A DNA stretch of 64,000 nucleotides from Burkholderia arboris. Lineage in GTDB: Bacteria > Pseudomonadota > Gammaproteobacteria > Burkholderiales > Burkholderiaceae. Below, piece by piece: positions 19,921 through 29,313 of this stretch. The DNA is taken from NCBI RefSeq assembly GCF_902499125.1, contig NZ_CABVPX010000036.1:1-64000 (forward strand), in the 5' to 3' direction. The notes under the pieces were generated by a model. That model saw nothing but the letters and a program-made list of their open reading frames with translations. It ran no database searches and was not told the origin of the DNA. The position numbers and the translations under genes are program-made. Within the stretch, counting starts at the first letter, position 1, and every line of letters starts with the position of its first letter.

Positions 19921-20559
19921 ATGAAAAAACTGCTTAGCACGCTCCTTCTGTCCCTGGGCCTGGCCGCCGGTCTCGCCCAGGCTTCGCCCGCCGCACCGGT
20001 CGCCGGCAAGGACTTCGAGGTGATGAAGTCGCCGCAGCCGGCGTCCGCGCCGGCCGGCAAGGTCGAGGTGATCGAGTTCTTCTGGTACGGCTGCCCGCAC
20101 TGCTACGAATTCGAGCCGACGATCGAGGCCTGGGTGAAGAAGCAGGGCAACAACATCGACTTCAAGCGCGTGCCGGTCGCATTCCGTGACGATTTCGTCC
20201 CGCACTCGAAGCTGTACTACGCGGTGTCCGCGCTCGGCATCTCCGAGAAGGTCACGCCGGCGATCTTCAACGCGATCCACAAGCAGAAGAACTACCTGCT
20301 GACGCCGCAGGCGCAGGCCGACTTCCTGGCCACGCAGGGCGTCGACAAGAAGCAGTTCATGGACGCGTACAACTCGTTCAGCGTGCAGGGCGAGGTGAAC
20401 CAGTCGGCCAAGCTGCTGAAGGACTACGCGATCGACGGCGTGCCGACGGTCGTCGTCAATGGCAAGTACAAGACGGGCCCCGCTTACACGAACAGCATCC
20501 CGGGCACGGCCCAGGTGCTCGACTTCCTCGTGAAGCAGGTTCAGGACAAGAAGCTCTGA
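19921..20559 (+). CDS. dsbA: Thiol:disulfide interchange protein DsbA
   Basis: 212 residues with a signal peptide (MKKLLSTLLLSLGLAAGLAQA, cleavage near residue 21). The thioredoxin-fold active site is CPHC at 58-61 after EFFWYG, with the cis-Pro loop GVPTVVVNGKY near the C-terminus. It introduces disulfides into periplasmic proteins. Downstream of the SPOR gene by 70 bp. Confidence 0.96.
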   Translation: MKKLLSTLLLSLGLAAGLAQASPAAPVAGKDFEVMKSPQPASAPAGKVEVIEFFWYGCPHCYEFEPTIEAWVKKQGNNIDFKRVPVAFRDDFVPHSKLYYAVSALGISEKVTPAIFNAIHKQKNYLLTPQAQADFLATQGVDKKQFMDAYNSFSVQGEVNQSAKLLKDYAIDGVPTVVVNGKYKTGPAYTNSIPGTAQVLDFLVKQVQDKKL

Positions 20560-20578
20560 TCCCCGTCCGCGCACCGGC

Positions 20579-21352
20579 ATGACTACTCCACTGAAGGTCT
20601 TCATCACCGGTGCGTCGAGCGGCCTCGGCCTCGCGATGGCCGAGGAATACGCCCGCCAGGGCGCCACGCTCGCCCTCGTCGCGCGACGCACCGATGCACT
20701 CGAGGCGTTCGCGCGGCGATTCCCCAAGCTGACCATCTCCGTCTATTCCGCCGACGTGCGCGACGCCGACGCGCTCGCGACGGCCGCCGCGTCGTTCATC
20801 GCGACGCACGGCTGCCCCGACGTCGTGATCGCGAACGCGGGCATCAGCCAGGGCGCCGTCACGGGCCAGGGCGATCTCGCGACGTTCCGCGACGTGATGG
20901 ACATCAACTACTACGGGATGGTCGCGACGTTCGAGCCGTTCGTCGGCCCGATGACGGCCACGCGCCACGGCACGCTGGTCGGTGTCGCGAGCGTCGCCGG
21001 CGTGCGCGGCCTGCCCGGCTCCGGCGCGTACAGCGCGTCGAAATCGGCCGCGATCAAGTATCTCGAATCGCTGCGCGTCGAGCTGCGTCCGGCCGGCGTC
21101 GGCGTCGTGACGATCGCGCCCGGCTACATCCGCACGCCGATGACCGCGCACAACCCGTACCGGATGCCGTTCCTGATGGACGCCGACCGCTTCGCCGCAC
21201 GCGCGGCGCGCGCGATCGCGCGGCAGCACGCGTTCCGCGTGATTCCGTGGCAGATGGGCGTTGTCGCGAAGGTGTTGCACGTGCTGCCACGCTGGCTGTA
21301 CGACCGCCTGTTCGAAAAGGCGCCGCGCAAGCCGAAGGCCGGCGCGCACTGA
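20579..21352 (+). CDS. Short-chain dehydrogenase/reductase
   Basis: 257 residues. Rossmann NAD(P) motif TGASSGLG at 10-17, NAG (NAGIS) near 84 and catalytic YSASK near 150, so a classical SDR. The basic residues ARRTD after beta2 suggest NADP. A C-terminal hydrophobic stretch (VAKVLHVLPRWLYDRLF) may associate with membrane. It starts 19 bp after dsbA and is probably cotranscribed. Substrate unknown. Confidence 0.9.
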   Translation: MTTPLKVFITGASSGLGLAMAEEYARQGATLALVARRTDALEAFARRFPKLTISVYSADVRDADALATAAASFIATHGCPDVVIANAGISQGAVTGQGDLATFRDVMDINYYGMVATFEPFVGPMTATRHGTLVGVASVAGVRGLPGSGAYSASKSAAIKYLESLRVELRPAGVGVVTIAPGYIRTPMTAHNPYRMPFLMDADRFAARAARAIARQHAFRVIPWQMGVVAKVLHVLPRWLYDRLFEKAPRKPKAGAH

Positions 21353-21741
21353 CGATCCGCCGAAGCGGCCTCGCGCGACGTGCGCCGGGCCGTATCGTCG
21401 CGCCGTGACGCGTCGGTTCCGCGCCGGTTCCGCGTCGGTTCCGCGCCGGTTCCGCGCCGGTTCCGCGCCGGTTCTGCGTCGCCTTCCGTTGCAGCTTCAC
21501 CGCCCCATCCCCCGCTCCGCCCGCCGGCTCTCCCGCCCCCGCCGCACCTTCCGCCGCATCAACACCCGTTCCGTCGCGAACGCAGCCGTTTTTCGGTCAA
21601 TTCGCCGCGTTCCGTCGCCTTTTTCCACGCGTCGCGCGCTTTGACGGTATGCTATTCGCCAGCCGCGCCGGCCCTGCCCGCTTCCGGGCCGCGCCCGCAT
21701 CCCGTCACCCAGCAAAAAACACAAGCCACGTGGGAGATCCT
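21353..21741. other. 389-bp non-coding region with an 11-bp tandem repeat
   Basis: No gene seen. Contains the tandem repeat at 21414-21479 and a pyrimidine-rich stretch to about 21580. An AT-richer, T-run segment (21590-21655) ending in GGTATGCTATTC probably holds the promoter of the ABC binding protein. GGGAGAT lies just before that gene's ATG. Confidence 0.5.
21414..21479 (+). repeat. Six tandem copies of an 11-bp unit
   Basis: Unit CGGTTCCGCGY repeated from 21414, 21425, 21436, 21447, 21458 and 21469. The fifth base of the last triplet varies C/T, and the sixth copy reads CGGTTCTGCGT. Eleven bp is about one helical turn. Likely a variable-number tandem repeat. Confidence 0.9.
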
Positions 21742-23337
21742 ATGCACGTCAAGCTGTTCGCCGCGGCCGCCGTTGCCGCCGCCCTTGCCGCCCCCGGCCT
21801 CGCCGCCGCCAAGCCGCTCACCGTCTGCACGGAATCGAGCCCGGACGGCTTCGACGTCGTGCAGTACAACTCGCTCGTCACGACCAACGCGTCGGCCGAC
21901 GTGATCTTCAATACGCTCGTGTCCTACGACGAAGCCGCGAAGAAGGTCGTGCCCGCGCTCGCCGACAAATGGGAAGCGAGCGCCGACGGCCTCACGTACA
22001 CGTTCCACCTGCGCCCGAACGTCGCGTTCCAGACCACCGACTATTTCAAGCCGGGCCGTGCGCTCGACGCGGACGACGTCGTGTTCACGTTCACGCGCAT
22101 GCTCGACGATTCGAACCCGTGGCACAAGGTCGCCGGCGCGAGCGGCTTCCCGCATGCGCAATCGATGGGCCTCGTGAAGCTCGTGAAGTCGGTCACGAAG
22201 GTCGACGACAGTACGGTGAAATTCGTGCTGAACGAGCCGAACGCGACCTTCGTGCCGATCCTGACGATGGGCTTCGCGTCGATCTACTCGGCCGAATACG
22301 CGGACCAGCTGCTGAAGGCCGGCAAGCAGGCCGACCTGAACGCGAAACCGGTCGGCACCGGCCCGTTCGTGCTGAAGAGCTATACGAAGGACGCGCTGAT
22401 CCGTTACGACGTGAACCCGACGTACTGGGGCACGAAGCCGAAGGTCGACCGGCTGATCTACGCGATCACGCCCGACCCGTCGGTGCGCCTGCAGAAGGTG
22501 AAGGCCGGCGAATGCCAGATCGCGCTGTCGCCGAAGCCGCAGGACGTGCTCGCCGCGAAGGGCGAAAGCGCGCTGAAGGTCGTGCAGACGCCCGCGTTCA
22601 TGACCGCGTTCGTCGCGCTGAACACGCAGAAGAAGCCGCTCGACAATGACAAGGTGCGCGAAGCGCTGAACCTCGCGTTCGACCGCGCGACCTACCTGAA
22701 GGTCGTGTTCGACAACACTGCGACGGCCGCGAACAACCCGTATCCGCCGAACACGTGGAGCTACGCGAAGGACATCGCGCCGTATGCGTACGATCCCGCG
22801 AAGGCGAAGCAGCTGCTCGCGCAGGCCGGCTTCCCGAACGGCTTCTCGACGACGATCTGGACGCGCCCGACCGGCAGCGTGCTGAACCCGAACCCGAAGG
22901 TCGGCGCGGAACTGCTGCAGGCCGACCTCGCGAAGATCGGCGTGAAGGCCGAAGTGAAAGTGATCGAATGGGGCGAGCTGATCAAGCAGGCGAAGCTCGG
23001 CCAGCATGACATGCTGTTCATGGGCTGGGCCGGCGACAACGGCGATCCGGACAACTATCTGTCGCCGCTGTTCAGCTGCAACGCGGTGAAATCGGGCATC
23101 AACTTCGCGCGCTTCTGCGATGCGCAGCTCGACAAGCTGATCGCCGACGGCAAGTCGACCGCCGACCAGGCGAAGCGCGCGAAGCTGTACGAATCGGCGC
23201 AGAAGATCATTCACGACCAGGCGCTGTGGATCCCGCTTGGCTACCCCACCGCCGCGGCACTGACGCGCACGAACGTGAGCGGTTATCGCGTGAGTCCGTT
23301 CGGACGCCAGAACTTCACGACGGTCGCCGTGCAGTAA
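21742..23337 (+). CDS. ABC transporter substrate-binding protein, dipeptide/oligopeptide type
   Basis: 531 residues with a signal peptide (MHVKLFAAAAVAAALAAPGLAAA). Family 5 solute-binding signature around TFHLRPNVAFQTTDYFKPGRALDADDV, and the C-terminal QGxxxDQALWIPLGYPTA pattern. It resembles DppA, which delivers dipeptides (and in some bacteria haem or delta-aminolevulinate) to an inner-membrane permease. No permease or ATPase genes are adjacent; the next gene is an unrelated ABC-F ATPase. The ATG at 21742 follows GGGAGAT and starts a proper signal peptide. Confidence 0.92.
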   Translation: MHVKLFAAAAVAAALAAPGLAAAKPLTVCTESSPDGFDVVQYNSLVTTNASADVIFNTLVSYDEAAKKVVPALADKWEASADGLTYTFHLRPNVAFQTTDYFKPGRALDADDVVFTFTRMLDDSNPWHKVAGASGFPHAQSMGLVKLVKSVTKVDDSTVKFVLNEPNATFVPILTMGFASIYSAEYADQLLKAGKQADLNAKPVGTGPFVLKSYTKDALIRYDVNPTYWGTKPKVDRLIYAITPDPSVRLQKVKAGECQIALSPKPQDVLAAKGESALKVVQTPAFMTAFVALNTQKKPLDNDKVREALNLAFDRATYLKVVFDNTATAANNPYPPNTWSYAKDIAPYAYDPAKAKQLLAQAGFPNGFSTTIWTRPTGSVLNPNPKVGAELLQADLAKIGVKAEVKVIEWGELIKQAKLGQHDMLFMGWAGDNGDPDNYLSPLFSCNAVKSGINFARFCDAQLDKLIADGKSTADQAKRAKLYESAQKIIHDQALWIPLGYPTAAALTRTNVSGYRVSPFGRQNFTTVAVQ

Positions 23338-23377
23338 CCGTGCGTGGCGCGCAAGCGACGGCGTTCGCGCCGCCCGC

Positions 23378-23407
23378 TTGCGGCCCGCGCGTTTCGCTTG
23401 CTACACT
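23378..23407 (+). promoter_or_regulatory. Candidate promoter of the ABC-F gene
   Basis: TTGCGG (23378-23383), 18-bp spacer, TACACT (23402-23407), 122 bp before the start codon. It overlaps the 3' arm of a long imperfect hairpin (about 23350-23385) that may end the previous transcript. Confidence 0.4.
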
Positions 23408-23529
23408 GCGCGCCTGTTCCTCATACCGGACGCCAGCCAAAGTGAACAACTAAGCCTTCCCGAAATGTTTTCGCCGCCCGTGCCACGCACGCCGCGCGCG
23501 AAGGTCTTCACGCATTTTTGGAGGTGCTT

Positions 23530-25170
23530 ATGGCTGCAGCCACGCCCACCGGCGCGCTCGTCGCGCTTCATCACGTTTCCTTCCGCTTCGACGACGGCAT
23601 CACGCTGTTCGATTCGCTCGACCTGTCCATCGATCGCACGCCGACCGGCATCGTCGGCCGCAACGGCATCGGCAAGAGCCTGCTCGCGCAACTGATCGCG
23701 GGTCGCTGCGCACCGAGCGCGGGGACGATCGAGCGGCATGCGCCCGTCGTCTACGTCGCGCAGCAGCATGACGACGACGCGGCCGGCCCCCGAACCGTCG
23801 CGCAGGTCGCCGCGCTCGATGCGCCGCTCGGCGCGCTCGCGCGTCTTGCGAATGGCCGCGCGGCGCCACACGACTTCGACCTGATCGGCGATCGCTGGGA
23901 TCTCGCGGAGCGGCTGCGCGCCGCGCTCGACGCAGCCGGCCTGCACGACGTGCACGCCGGTACACCCGCGCACGCGCTGAGCGGCGGCCAGCTCGCACGC
24001 GTCGCGCTGATCGGCGCGCTGCTGTCCGGTGCCGGCTTGCTCGTGCTCGACGAACCGACCAACCATCTCGACGCTCCGGGCCGCGCGTGGCTGCAGGCGG
24101 CGCTCGACGGCTGGCGCGGCGGCGTCGTGATCGTGAGCCACGACCGTGCGCTGCTCGCCGGCGTGCAACGCATCGTCGAGCTGACGCCGCACGGGGCGCG
24201 CTCGTATGGCGGCAACTACGCGCTCTACCGCGCGCAGCGCGACGCGGAACAGGATGCGGCGCACGCCGCGCTCGATCATGCGCGCACCGAGCGCGGACGC
24301 GTGCGGCGCAGGCTCGAACAGGAACACGACACGATCCAGCGCCACGCGGCCGCGTCGTTGCGCGACGCGAAGACGGCCAACCTGTCGTCGATGGCGCGCC
24401 AGAGCCGCAAGGGCGCGGCGCGCAGCATCATGGGCCATGTGCGGCGTCATCAGGACACGTTCAAGACGGCGCTCGACGAACGCGTGCAGCAGGCGGCCGC
24501 GCGCGTCGAAGCCGAGGCACCCGTGCTCGTGTCGCTGCCGGGCACCGAAGTCAGCGCACGGCGCCAGCTGTTCACGCTCGACCGCGCGCAACTGCCGTGG
24601 CACGTCGCGGGCAACGCCGACGCAATCACGTGGTCCGCGAGCGGCGCGGTGCGCATCGCACTGACGGGCCCGAACGGCTGCGGCAAATCGACATTGCTGA
24701 GAATGCTCGCGGGCGAACTCGCGCCGCGTTCGGGGGAATGCACGACACACGTGAGCGCCGCGTATCTCGACCAGCGCCTCGCGCTGCTCGATCCCGAGCG
24801 CTCGATCGTCGAACAGTTGGGGCTGCTCGATACGCCGCTTGCCGAAGGCGACCTGCGCAGCCGTCTCGCGTTGTTGCAGCTCGACGCAACACGCGCGACG
24901 CAGGCTGCCCGGCAGCTGAGCGGCGGCGAACGGCTGAAGGCCGCGCTCGCGTGCGCGTTGTGGCGCGGCACGCCCGCGCAGCTGTTGCTGCTCGACGAGC
25001 CGACCAATCACCTCGACCTCGAATCGGTGCGCGCGATCGAAGCGGCGCTGGCCGGCTTCCCGGGCGCGATCGTCGTCGCGTCGCACGACCCCGCGTTTCT
25101 CGCGGCGCTCGAACCGACGCACACGATGCAATGGCATCACGACGGGTGGCGCTACGAACCCGTCGTGTAA
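23530..25170 (+). CDS. ABC-F family ATPase
   Basis: 546 residues with two ABC domains and no membrane helices. Domain 1: Walker A GRNGIGKS (~44-51), signature LSGGQ, Walker B LLVLDEPTNHLD. Domain 2: Walker A GPNGCGKST, signature LSGGERLKAAL, Walker B LLLLDEPTNHLD. A charged inter-domain linker rich in Arg/Glu joins them. ABC-F proteins act on ribosomes, as translation factors or by protecting from antibiotics; this compact form resembles Uup/YheS-like housekeeping types. GGAGG lies 6 bases before the ATG at 23530, deciding the start over an in-frame TTG at 23518. Confidence 0.93.
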   Translation: MAAATPTGALVALHHVSFRFDDGITLFDSLDLSIDRTPTGIVGRNGIGKSLLAQLIAGRCAPSAGTIERHAPVVYVAQQHDDDAAGPRTVAQVAALDAPLGALARLANGRAAPHDFDLIGDRWDLAERLRAALDAAGLHDVHAGTPAHALSGGQLARVALIGALLSGAGLLVLDEPTNHLDAPGRAWLQAALDGWRGGVVIVSHDRALLAGVQRIVELTPHGARSYGGNYALYRAQRDAEQDAAHAALDHARTERGRVRRRLEQEHDTIQRHAAASLRDAKTANLSSMARQSRKGAARSIMGHVRRHQDTFKTALDERVQQAAARVEAEAPVLVSLPGTEVSARRQLFTLDRAQLPWHVAGNADAITWSASGAVRIALTGPNGCGKSTLLRMLAGELAPRSGECTTHVSAAYLDQRLALLDPERSIVEQLGLLDTPLAEGDLRSRLALLQLDATRATQAARQLSGGERLKAALACALWRGTPAQLLLLDEPTNHLDLESVRAIEAALAGFPGAIVVASHDPAFLAALEPTHTMQWHHDGWRYEPVV

Positions 25171-25186
25171 GGACGACGCAGCGCGC

Positions 25187-26266
25187 TCAGCCGGCGGTGC
25201 GGAACCGCAGCATGCCGTCGTCGCCCTGCTCGCGCACGAGTTCGCCCGCGAGCCACAGCAGGTTCAGGTGCGCGAGCGCCTCGCCGAGCGCGAACGTCAT
25301 CTGGTGGATGTCGAGCTCGCGGCGGCGGAACATGATCGGCACGATGTCGGCTGCGCTCATCGGCTTCTCCGCGCACGCGACGCGCACTTCCGCGAGCCGC
25401 GCGTCGTGGTGTTCGCGCAGTTGCGCGATGCGCGTGCGCACGCCGCGGAACGGTTTGCCGTGCGACGGCAGCACGAGCGTGTCGGGCGCCATCGTCTCGT
25501 AGCGGCCGAGCGACTGCAGGTACAGCGCGAGCGGGTTCCCTTCCGGCTCGAGGTCGAACACGGACACGTTCGTCGAGATGCGCGGCAGCACCATGTCGCC
25601 GGAAATCAGCACACCGTCCGCGTCGCTGTGCAGCGCGCAATGTTCAGGCGAATGGCCGAAGCCGGTGACGACGCGCCAGGTGCGCGCGCCGATCGTCACC
25701 GCGTCGCCTTCGCGCAGGCGCCGGTAGCGCGGCGGCACGGCCGGCACGAGATCCGAGTAATAGTTGCGGCGGTTGCGCAGCTTGTCGAGCGCGGCCGGAT
25801 CGGTCAGCCCGTGGCGCGCGAAGTGGTCGGCGGCCGCCGCGCCGCCCGCGTTCGAGCCGTTGCCGGCCGCCATCAGGCAGCCGAACATGTATTCGCCGAG
25901 CGTCATCCACAGCCGCACGTTCCAGCGACCCTGGTCGCCGCCTTCGCACAGCCAGTTCGCGAGGCCGAAGTGATCGGGGTGGCAGTGCGTGACGAGCACG
26001 CGCAGCACCGGCAGGCCGTCGAGATGCGTGTCGAAGATCTGCTCCCAGTGCGTGCGGATCGCGTCCGACGAGATCCCGCAATCGACGATCGTCCAGCCGG
26101 CCTGCCCGTCGATCTCGTCGCGCAGCAGCCACAGGTTGATGTGGTCGAGCGAGAACGGCAGCGGCATGCGCAGCCAGCGCACGCCGGGCGCAACCTCGAA
26201 CGTGTCGCCCGCGGCGGGCAGCGTGTCGGCGAAGGGGTAGTCGAGTTGGTGTTCCAGTGCGTTCAT
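25187..26266 (-). CDS. Metallo-beta-lactamase fold hydrolase
   Basis: 359 residues. The zinc motif THCHPDHFG (HxHxDH, near 113-121) is followed by further His/Asp ligands in GFGHSPEHC and LPSHGKPF. A C-terminal winged-helix-like region follows (to about 340). It resembles MBL proteins with an added C-terminal domain, such as LACTB2-like hydrolases of phosphodiesters or thioesters. It converges on the ABC-F gene with a 16-bp gap. Substrate unknown. Confidence 0.9.
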   Translation of the reverse strand: MNALEHQLDYPFADTLPAAGDTFEVAPGVRWLRMPLPFSLDHINLWLLRDEIDGQAGWTIVDCGISSDAIRTHWEQIFDTHLDGLPVLRVLVTHCHPDHFGLANWLCEGGDQGRWNVRLWMTLGEYMFGCLMAAGNGSNAGGAAAADHFARHGLTDPAALDKLRNRRNYYSDLVPAVPPRYRRLREGDAVTIGARTWRVVTGFGHSPEHCALHSDADGVLISGDMVLPRISTNVSVFDLEPEGNPLALYLQSLGRYETMAPDTLVLPSHGKPFRGVRTRIAQLREHHDARLAEVRVACAEKPMSAADIVPIMFRRRELDIHQMTFALGEALAHLNLLWLAGELVREQGDDGMLRFRTAG

Positions 26267-26524
26267 CGGTGGGGTGTCTCGTCGTTATCGGTGCGAATGC
26301 ACGCCGGCGGCGGGCACGGCGGGCGTTGCGTCGATTCTATCGCCGTCGCACGAAACGCGTGCCCGGCCGCCGCCGGGCGGTCAAAAAAAGTTCGTGCCAG
26401 AATCGGTCCCGTACCCGTATCTTTACGCGAAGATGCACCGAACGGTACGCAACGGCGAACAACACGCCGATTGCCGACCGTTGGCGCGTCACCCCGAAAG
26501 TCATTGAAACGCCGACTTGGGCGC

Positions 26525-26530
26525 TAAAAT
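26525..26530 (+). promoter_or_regulatory. Candidate -10 of aceK
   Basis: TAAAAT, with TTGAAA at 26504-26509 as a possible -35 (15-bp spacer, shorter than ideal). 41 bases upstream of the aceK ATG. Confidence 0.4.
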
Positions 26531-26570
26531 GGCGAGTGCTTACAGCCCCTCCCGAACGAGCCTGCACGCG

Positions 26571-28388
26571 ATGAATCACTTCCCCAAACTGCTGTCGTCG
26601 CAGATCGGTTTCGACGTCGCGCAGACGATGCTCGAATACTTCGATCGCCACTACCGGATCTTCCGTGAAGCGGCGGTCGAGGCGAAGACGCTGTACGAGC
26701 ATGGCGACTGGCACGGGCTGCAGCGGCTCGCGCGCGAGCGGATCACGTCGTACGACGATCGCGTGCAGGAATGCGTCGAGGTGCTGGAAGACGAATACGA
26801 CGCGGAGAACATCGACGACGAAGTGTGGCAGCAGATCAAGCTGCACTACATCGGCCTGCTCACGTCGCACCGCCAGCCCGAGTGCGCGGAAACCTTCTTC
26901 AATTCGGTGTGCTGCAAGATCCTGCACCGCTCGTACTTCAGCAACGATTTCATCTTCGTGCGCCCGGCGATCTCGACCGAGTACCTGGAGAACGACGAGC
27001 CGGCCGCGAAGCCCACCTACCGCGCGTACTATCCGGGCACCGACGGGCTCGCCACCACGCTCGAGCGCATCGTCACGAACTTCCAGCTCGAACCGGCGTT
27101 CGAGGATCTCCCGCGCGACATCGGTTGCGTGATGCAGGCGATCGACGACGAGTTCGGCCACTTCGACGAAGCGCCGAATTTCCAGATCCACGTGCTGTCG
27201 TCGCTGTTCTTCCGCAACAAGAGCGCGTACATCATCGGCCGCATCATCAACGCCGACCGCGTGCTGCCGTTCGCGGTGCCGATCCGCCACGTGCGGCCGG
27301 GCGTGCTCGCGCTCGACACGGTGCTGCTGCGCCGCGACCTGCTGCAGATCATCTTCAGCTTCTCGCACTCGTACTTCCTCGTCGACATGGGCGTGCCGTC
27401 CGCGTACGTCGACTTCCTGTGCACGATCATGCCGGGCAAGCCGAAGGCCGAGATCTACACGTCGGTCGGCCTGCAGAAGCAGGGCAAGAACCTGTTCTAC
27501 CGCGACCTGCTGCACCATCTGTCGCATTCGAGCGACCGCTTCATCATCGCGCCCGGGATCAAGGGCCTCGTGATGCTCGTGTTCACGCTGCCGTCGTTCC
27601 CGTACGTGTTCAAGATCATCAAGGATCACTTCCCGCCGCCGAAGGAAACGACGCGCGCGCAGATCATGGAGAAGTACCAGCTCGTGAAGCGCCACGACCG
27701 CCTCGGGCGGATGGCCGACACGCTCGAATATTCGAGCGTCGCGCTGCCGCTCGCGCGGCTCGACCACGCGCTCGTGCGCGAGCTCGAGAAGGAAGTGCCG
27801 TCGCTGCTCGAATACGAGGACGACAACCTCGTGATCAGGCACCTGTACATCGAGCGCCGGATGACGCCGCTGAACCTGTACCTGCAGAACGGCAGCGACG
27901 CGGACGTCGAGCACGGCGTGAAGGAATACGGCAACGCGGTGAAGGAGCTGATGAAGGCGAACATCTTCCCCGGCGACATGCTGTACAAGAACTTCGGCGT
28001 CACGCGCCACGGCCGCGTCGTGTTCTACGACTACGACGAGATCGAGTACCTGACCGACTGCAACGTGCGCCGCGTGCCGCCGCCGCGCAACGAGGAAGAC
28101 GAGCTGTCCGGCGAACCGTGGTATACCGTCGGCCCGCACGACATCTTTCCGGAGACCTACGGACCGTTCCTGCTCGGCGACCCGCGCGTGCGCAGCGTGT
28201 TCATGAAGCATCACGCGGACTTTTTCGATCCCGCGCTGTGGCAGGCGAGCAAGGACAAGCTGATGCAGGGCGAATTGCCCGATTTTTACCCGTACGACGC
28301 GGCGCTGCGCTTCAGCGTGCGCTACCCTGCGCGCTTCGGCGCGTCGGACCAGAACGACGGCGAAGGCAACGCGCAGCGCGCTGCCTGA
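26571..28388 (+). CDS. aceK: Isocitrate dehydrogenase kinase/phosphatase
   Basis: 605 residues, full-length for the family. It phosphorylates and dephosphorylates isocitrate dehydrogenase, steering carbon between the TCA cycle and glyoxylate shunt. The kinase-like core is visible from about 310: nucleotide-binding region around APGIKGLVMLVFTLPSFPYVFKIIKD and catalytic-loop region near NTTRHGRVVFYDYDE-type sequence (FGVTRHGRVVFYDYDEIEYL). No aceA/aceB neighbours are in the window, unlike the E. coli aceBAK operon. The ATG at 26571 (MNHFPKLLSS) matches the family start. Confidence 0.96.
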   Translation: MNHFPKLLSSQIGFDVAQTMLEYFDRHYRIFREAAVEAKTLYEHGDWHGLQRLARERITSYDDRVQECVEVLEDEYDAENIDDEVWQQIKLHYIGLLTSHRQPECAETFFNSVCCKILHRSYFSNDFIFVRPAISTEYLENDEPAAKPTYRAYYPGTDGLATTLERIVTNFQLEPAFEDLPRDIGCVMQAIDDEFGHFDEAPNFQIHVLSSLFFRNKSAYIIGRIINADRVLPFAVPIRHVRPGVLALDTVLLRRDLLQIIFSFSHSYFLVDMGVPSAYVDFLCTIMPGKPKAEIYTSVGLQKQGKNLFYRDLLHHLSHSSDRFIIAPGIKGLVMLVFTLPSFPYVFKIIKDHFPPPKETTRAQIMEKYQLVKRHDRLGRMADTLEYSSVALPLARLDHALVRELEKEVPSLLEYEDDNLVIRHLYIERRMTPLNLYLQNGSDADVEHGVKEYGNAVKELMKANIFPGDMLYKNFGVTRHGRVVFYDYDEIEYLTDCNVRRVPPPRNEEDELSGEPWYTVGPHDIFPETYGPFLLGDPRVRSVFMKHHADFFDPALWQASKDKLMQGELPDFYPYDAALRFSVRYPARFGASDQNDGEGNAQRAA

Positions 28389-28443
28389 CGCCGGTGACAC
28401 CGAACCGATATCGACCCGATTTCCGCCAACGGAAGCCACACCG

Positions 28444-29211
28444 ATGAATACCCAAGACAATCCGCTTTCACATCTGTTCGACAACAACGAAGCCTGGGTC
28501 AAGCGCAAGCTCGAGGACGATCCGCAGTTCTTCGCGCGCCTCGCCGACCAGCAGGCGCCGGAATACCTGTGGATCGGCTGTTCGGATTCGCGCGTGCCCG
28601 CAAACCAGATCATCGGCCTGCCGCCGGGCGAAGTATTCGTGCACCGCAACATCGCGAACGTCGTCGTGCACAGCGACCTGAACTGCCTGTCGGTGATCCA
28701 GTTCGCGGTGGACATCCTGCGCGTGAAGCACATCATGGTCGTCGGCCACTACGGCTGCTCGGGCGTGAACGCGGCGCTGCTCAACCGGCGCGTCGGCCTC
28801 GCGGACAACTGGCTGCATCACGTGCAGGACGTGCGTGAGCGCCATGCGGACCTGCTCGACGACTGGCCGGTCGGCGAAGCGCGCTATCGCCGCCTGATCG
28901 AGCTGAACGCGATCGAGCAGGTCGTCAACGTGTGCCGCACGACGATCGTCAACGACGCGTGGGCCCGCGGCCAGTCGCTCACCGTGCACGGGCTCGTGTA
29001 CGGCGTGCACGACGGCCGGATGCGCAACCTCGGGATGGCCGTGTCGAACTTCGAAGCGCTCGACGAGACCTACAAGCGCTGCGTGGCCGCGCTCACCGCC
29101 GGCGGCGAGCATGCGCCGGACAACGACATGATCGCGGCGGACGCCGCGCGGCTCGAAGGCGTCGCGCAGGCGGTCGCCGCCACGCTGAAGCCGTGCGACG
29201 ACGCGAAGTAA
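28444..29211 (+). CDS. can: Beta-class carbonic anhydrase
   Basis: 255 residues. Zinc-site motifs CSDSRV (near 44-49) and HYGCSG (near 101-106) provide the Cys, Asp/Arg dyad, His and Cys ligands of beta carbonic anhydrases. It interconverts CO2 and bicarbonate, and supplies bicarbonate for carboxylases such as the biotin enzymes encoded near 38.9 kb; that link is only general. It is 55 bp downstream of aceK, so probably cotranscribed. A C-terminal ~35-residue tail goes beyond the core. Confidence 0.95.
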   Translation: MNTQDNPLSHLFDNNEAWVKRKLEDDPQFFARLADQQAPEYLWIGCSDSRVPANQIIGLPPGEVFVHRNIANVVVHSDLNCLSVIQFAVDILRVKHIMVVGHYGCSGVNAALLNRRVGLADNWLHHVQDVRERHADLLDDWPVGEARYRRLIELNAIEQVVNVCRTTIVNDAWARGQSLTVHGLVYGVHDGRMRNLGMAVSNFEALDETYKRCVAALTAGGEHAPDNDMIAADAARLEGVAQAVAATLKPCDDAK

Positions 29212-29313
29212 CGCGGCATTCGCCTGGCGGCCGCTGCGACGCGGCCGCGACACGCATCGAACGGATCTGACACCGGCGCCGCCGCGGCGGCGCCACGGAA
29301 AGGAGCGACGGGC

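Noticed and set aside
23518..23529. TTG start for the ABC-F gene
   Set aside because: It overlaps the ribosome site GGAGG, which is well placed for ATG 23530.
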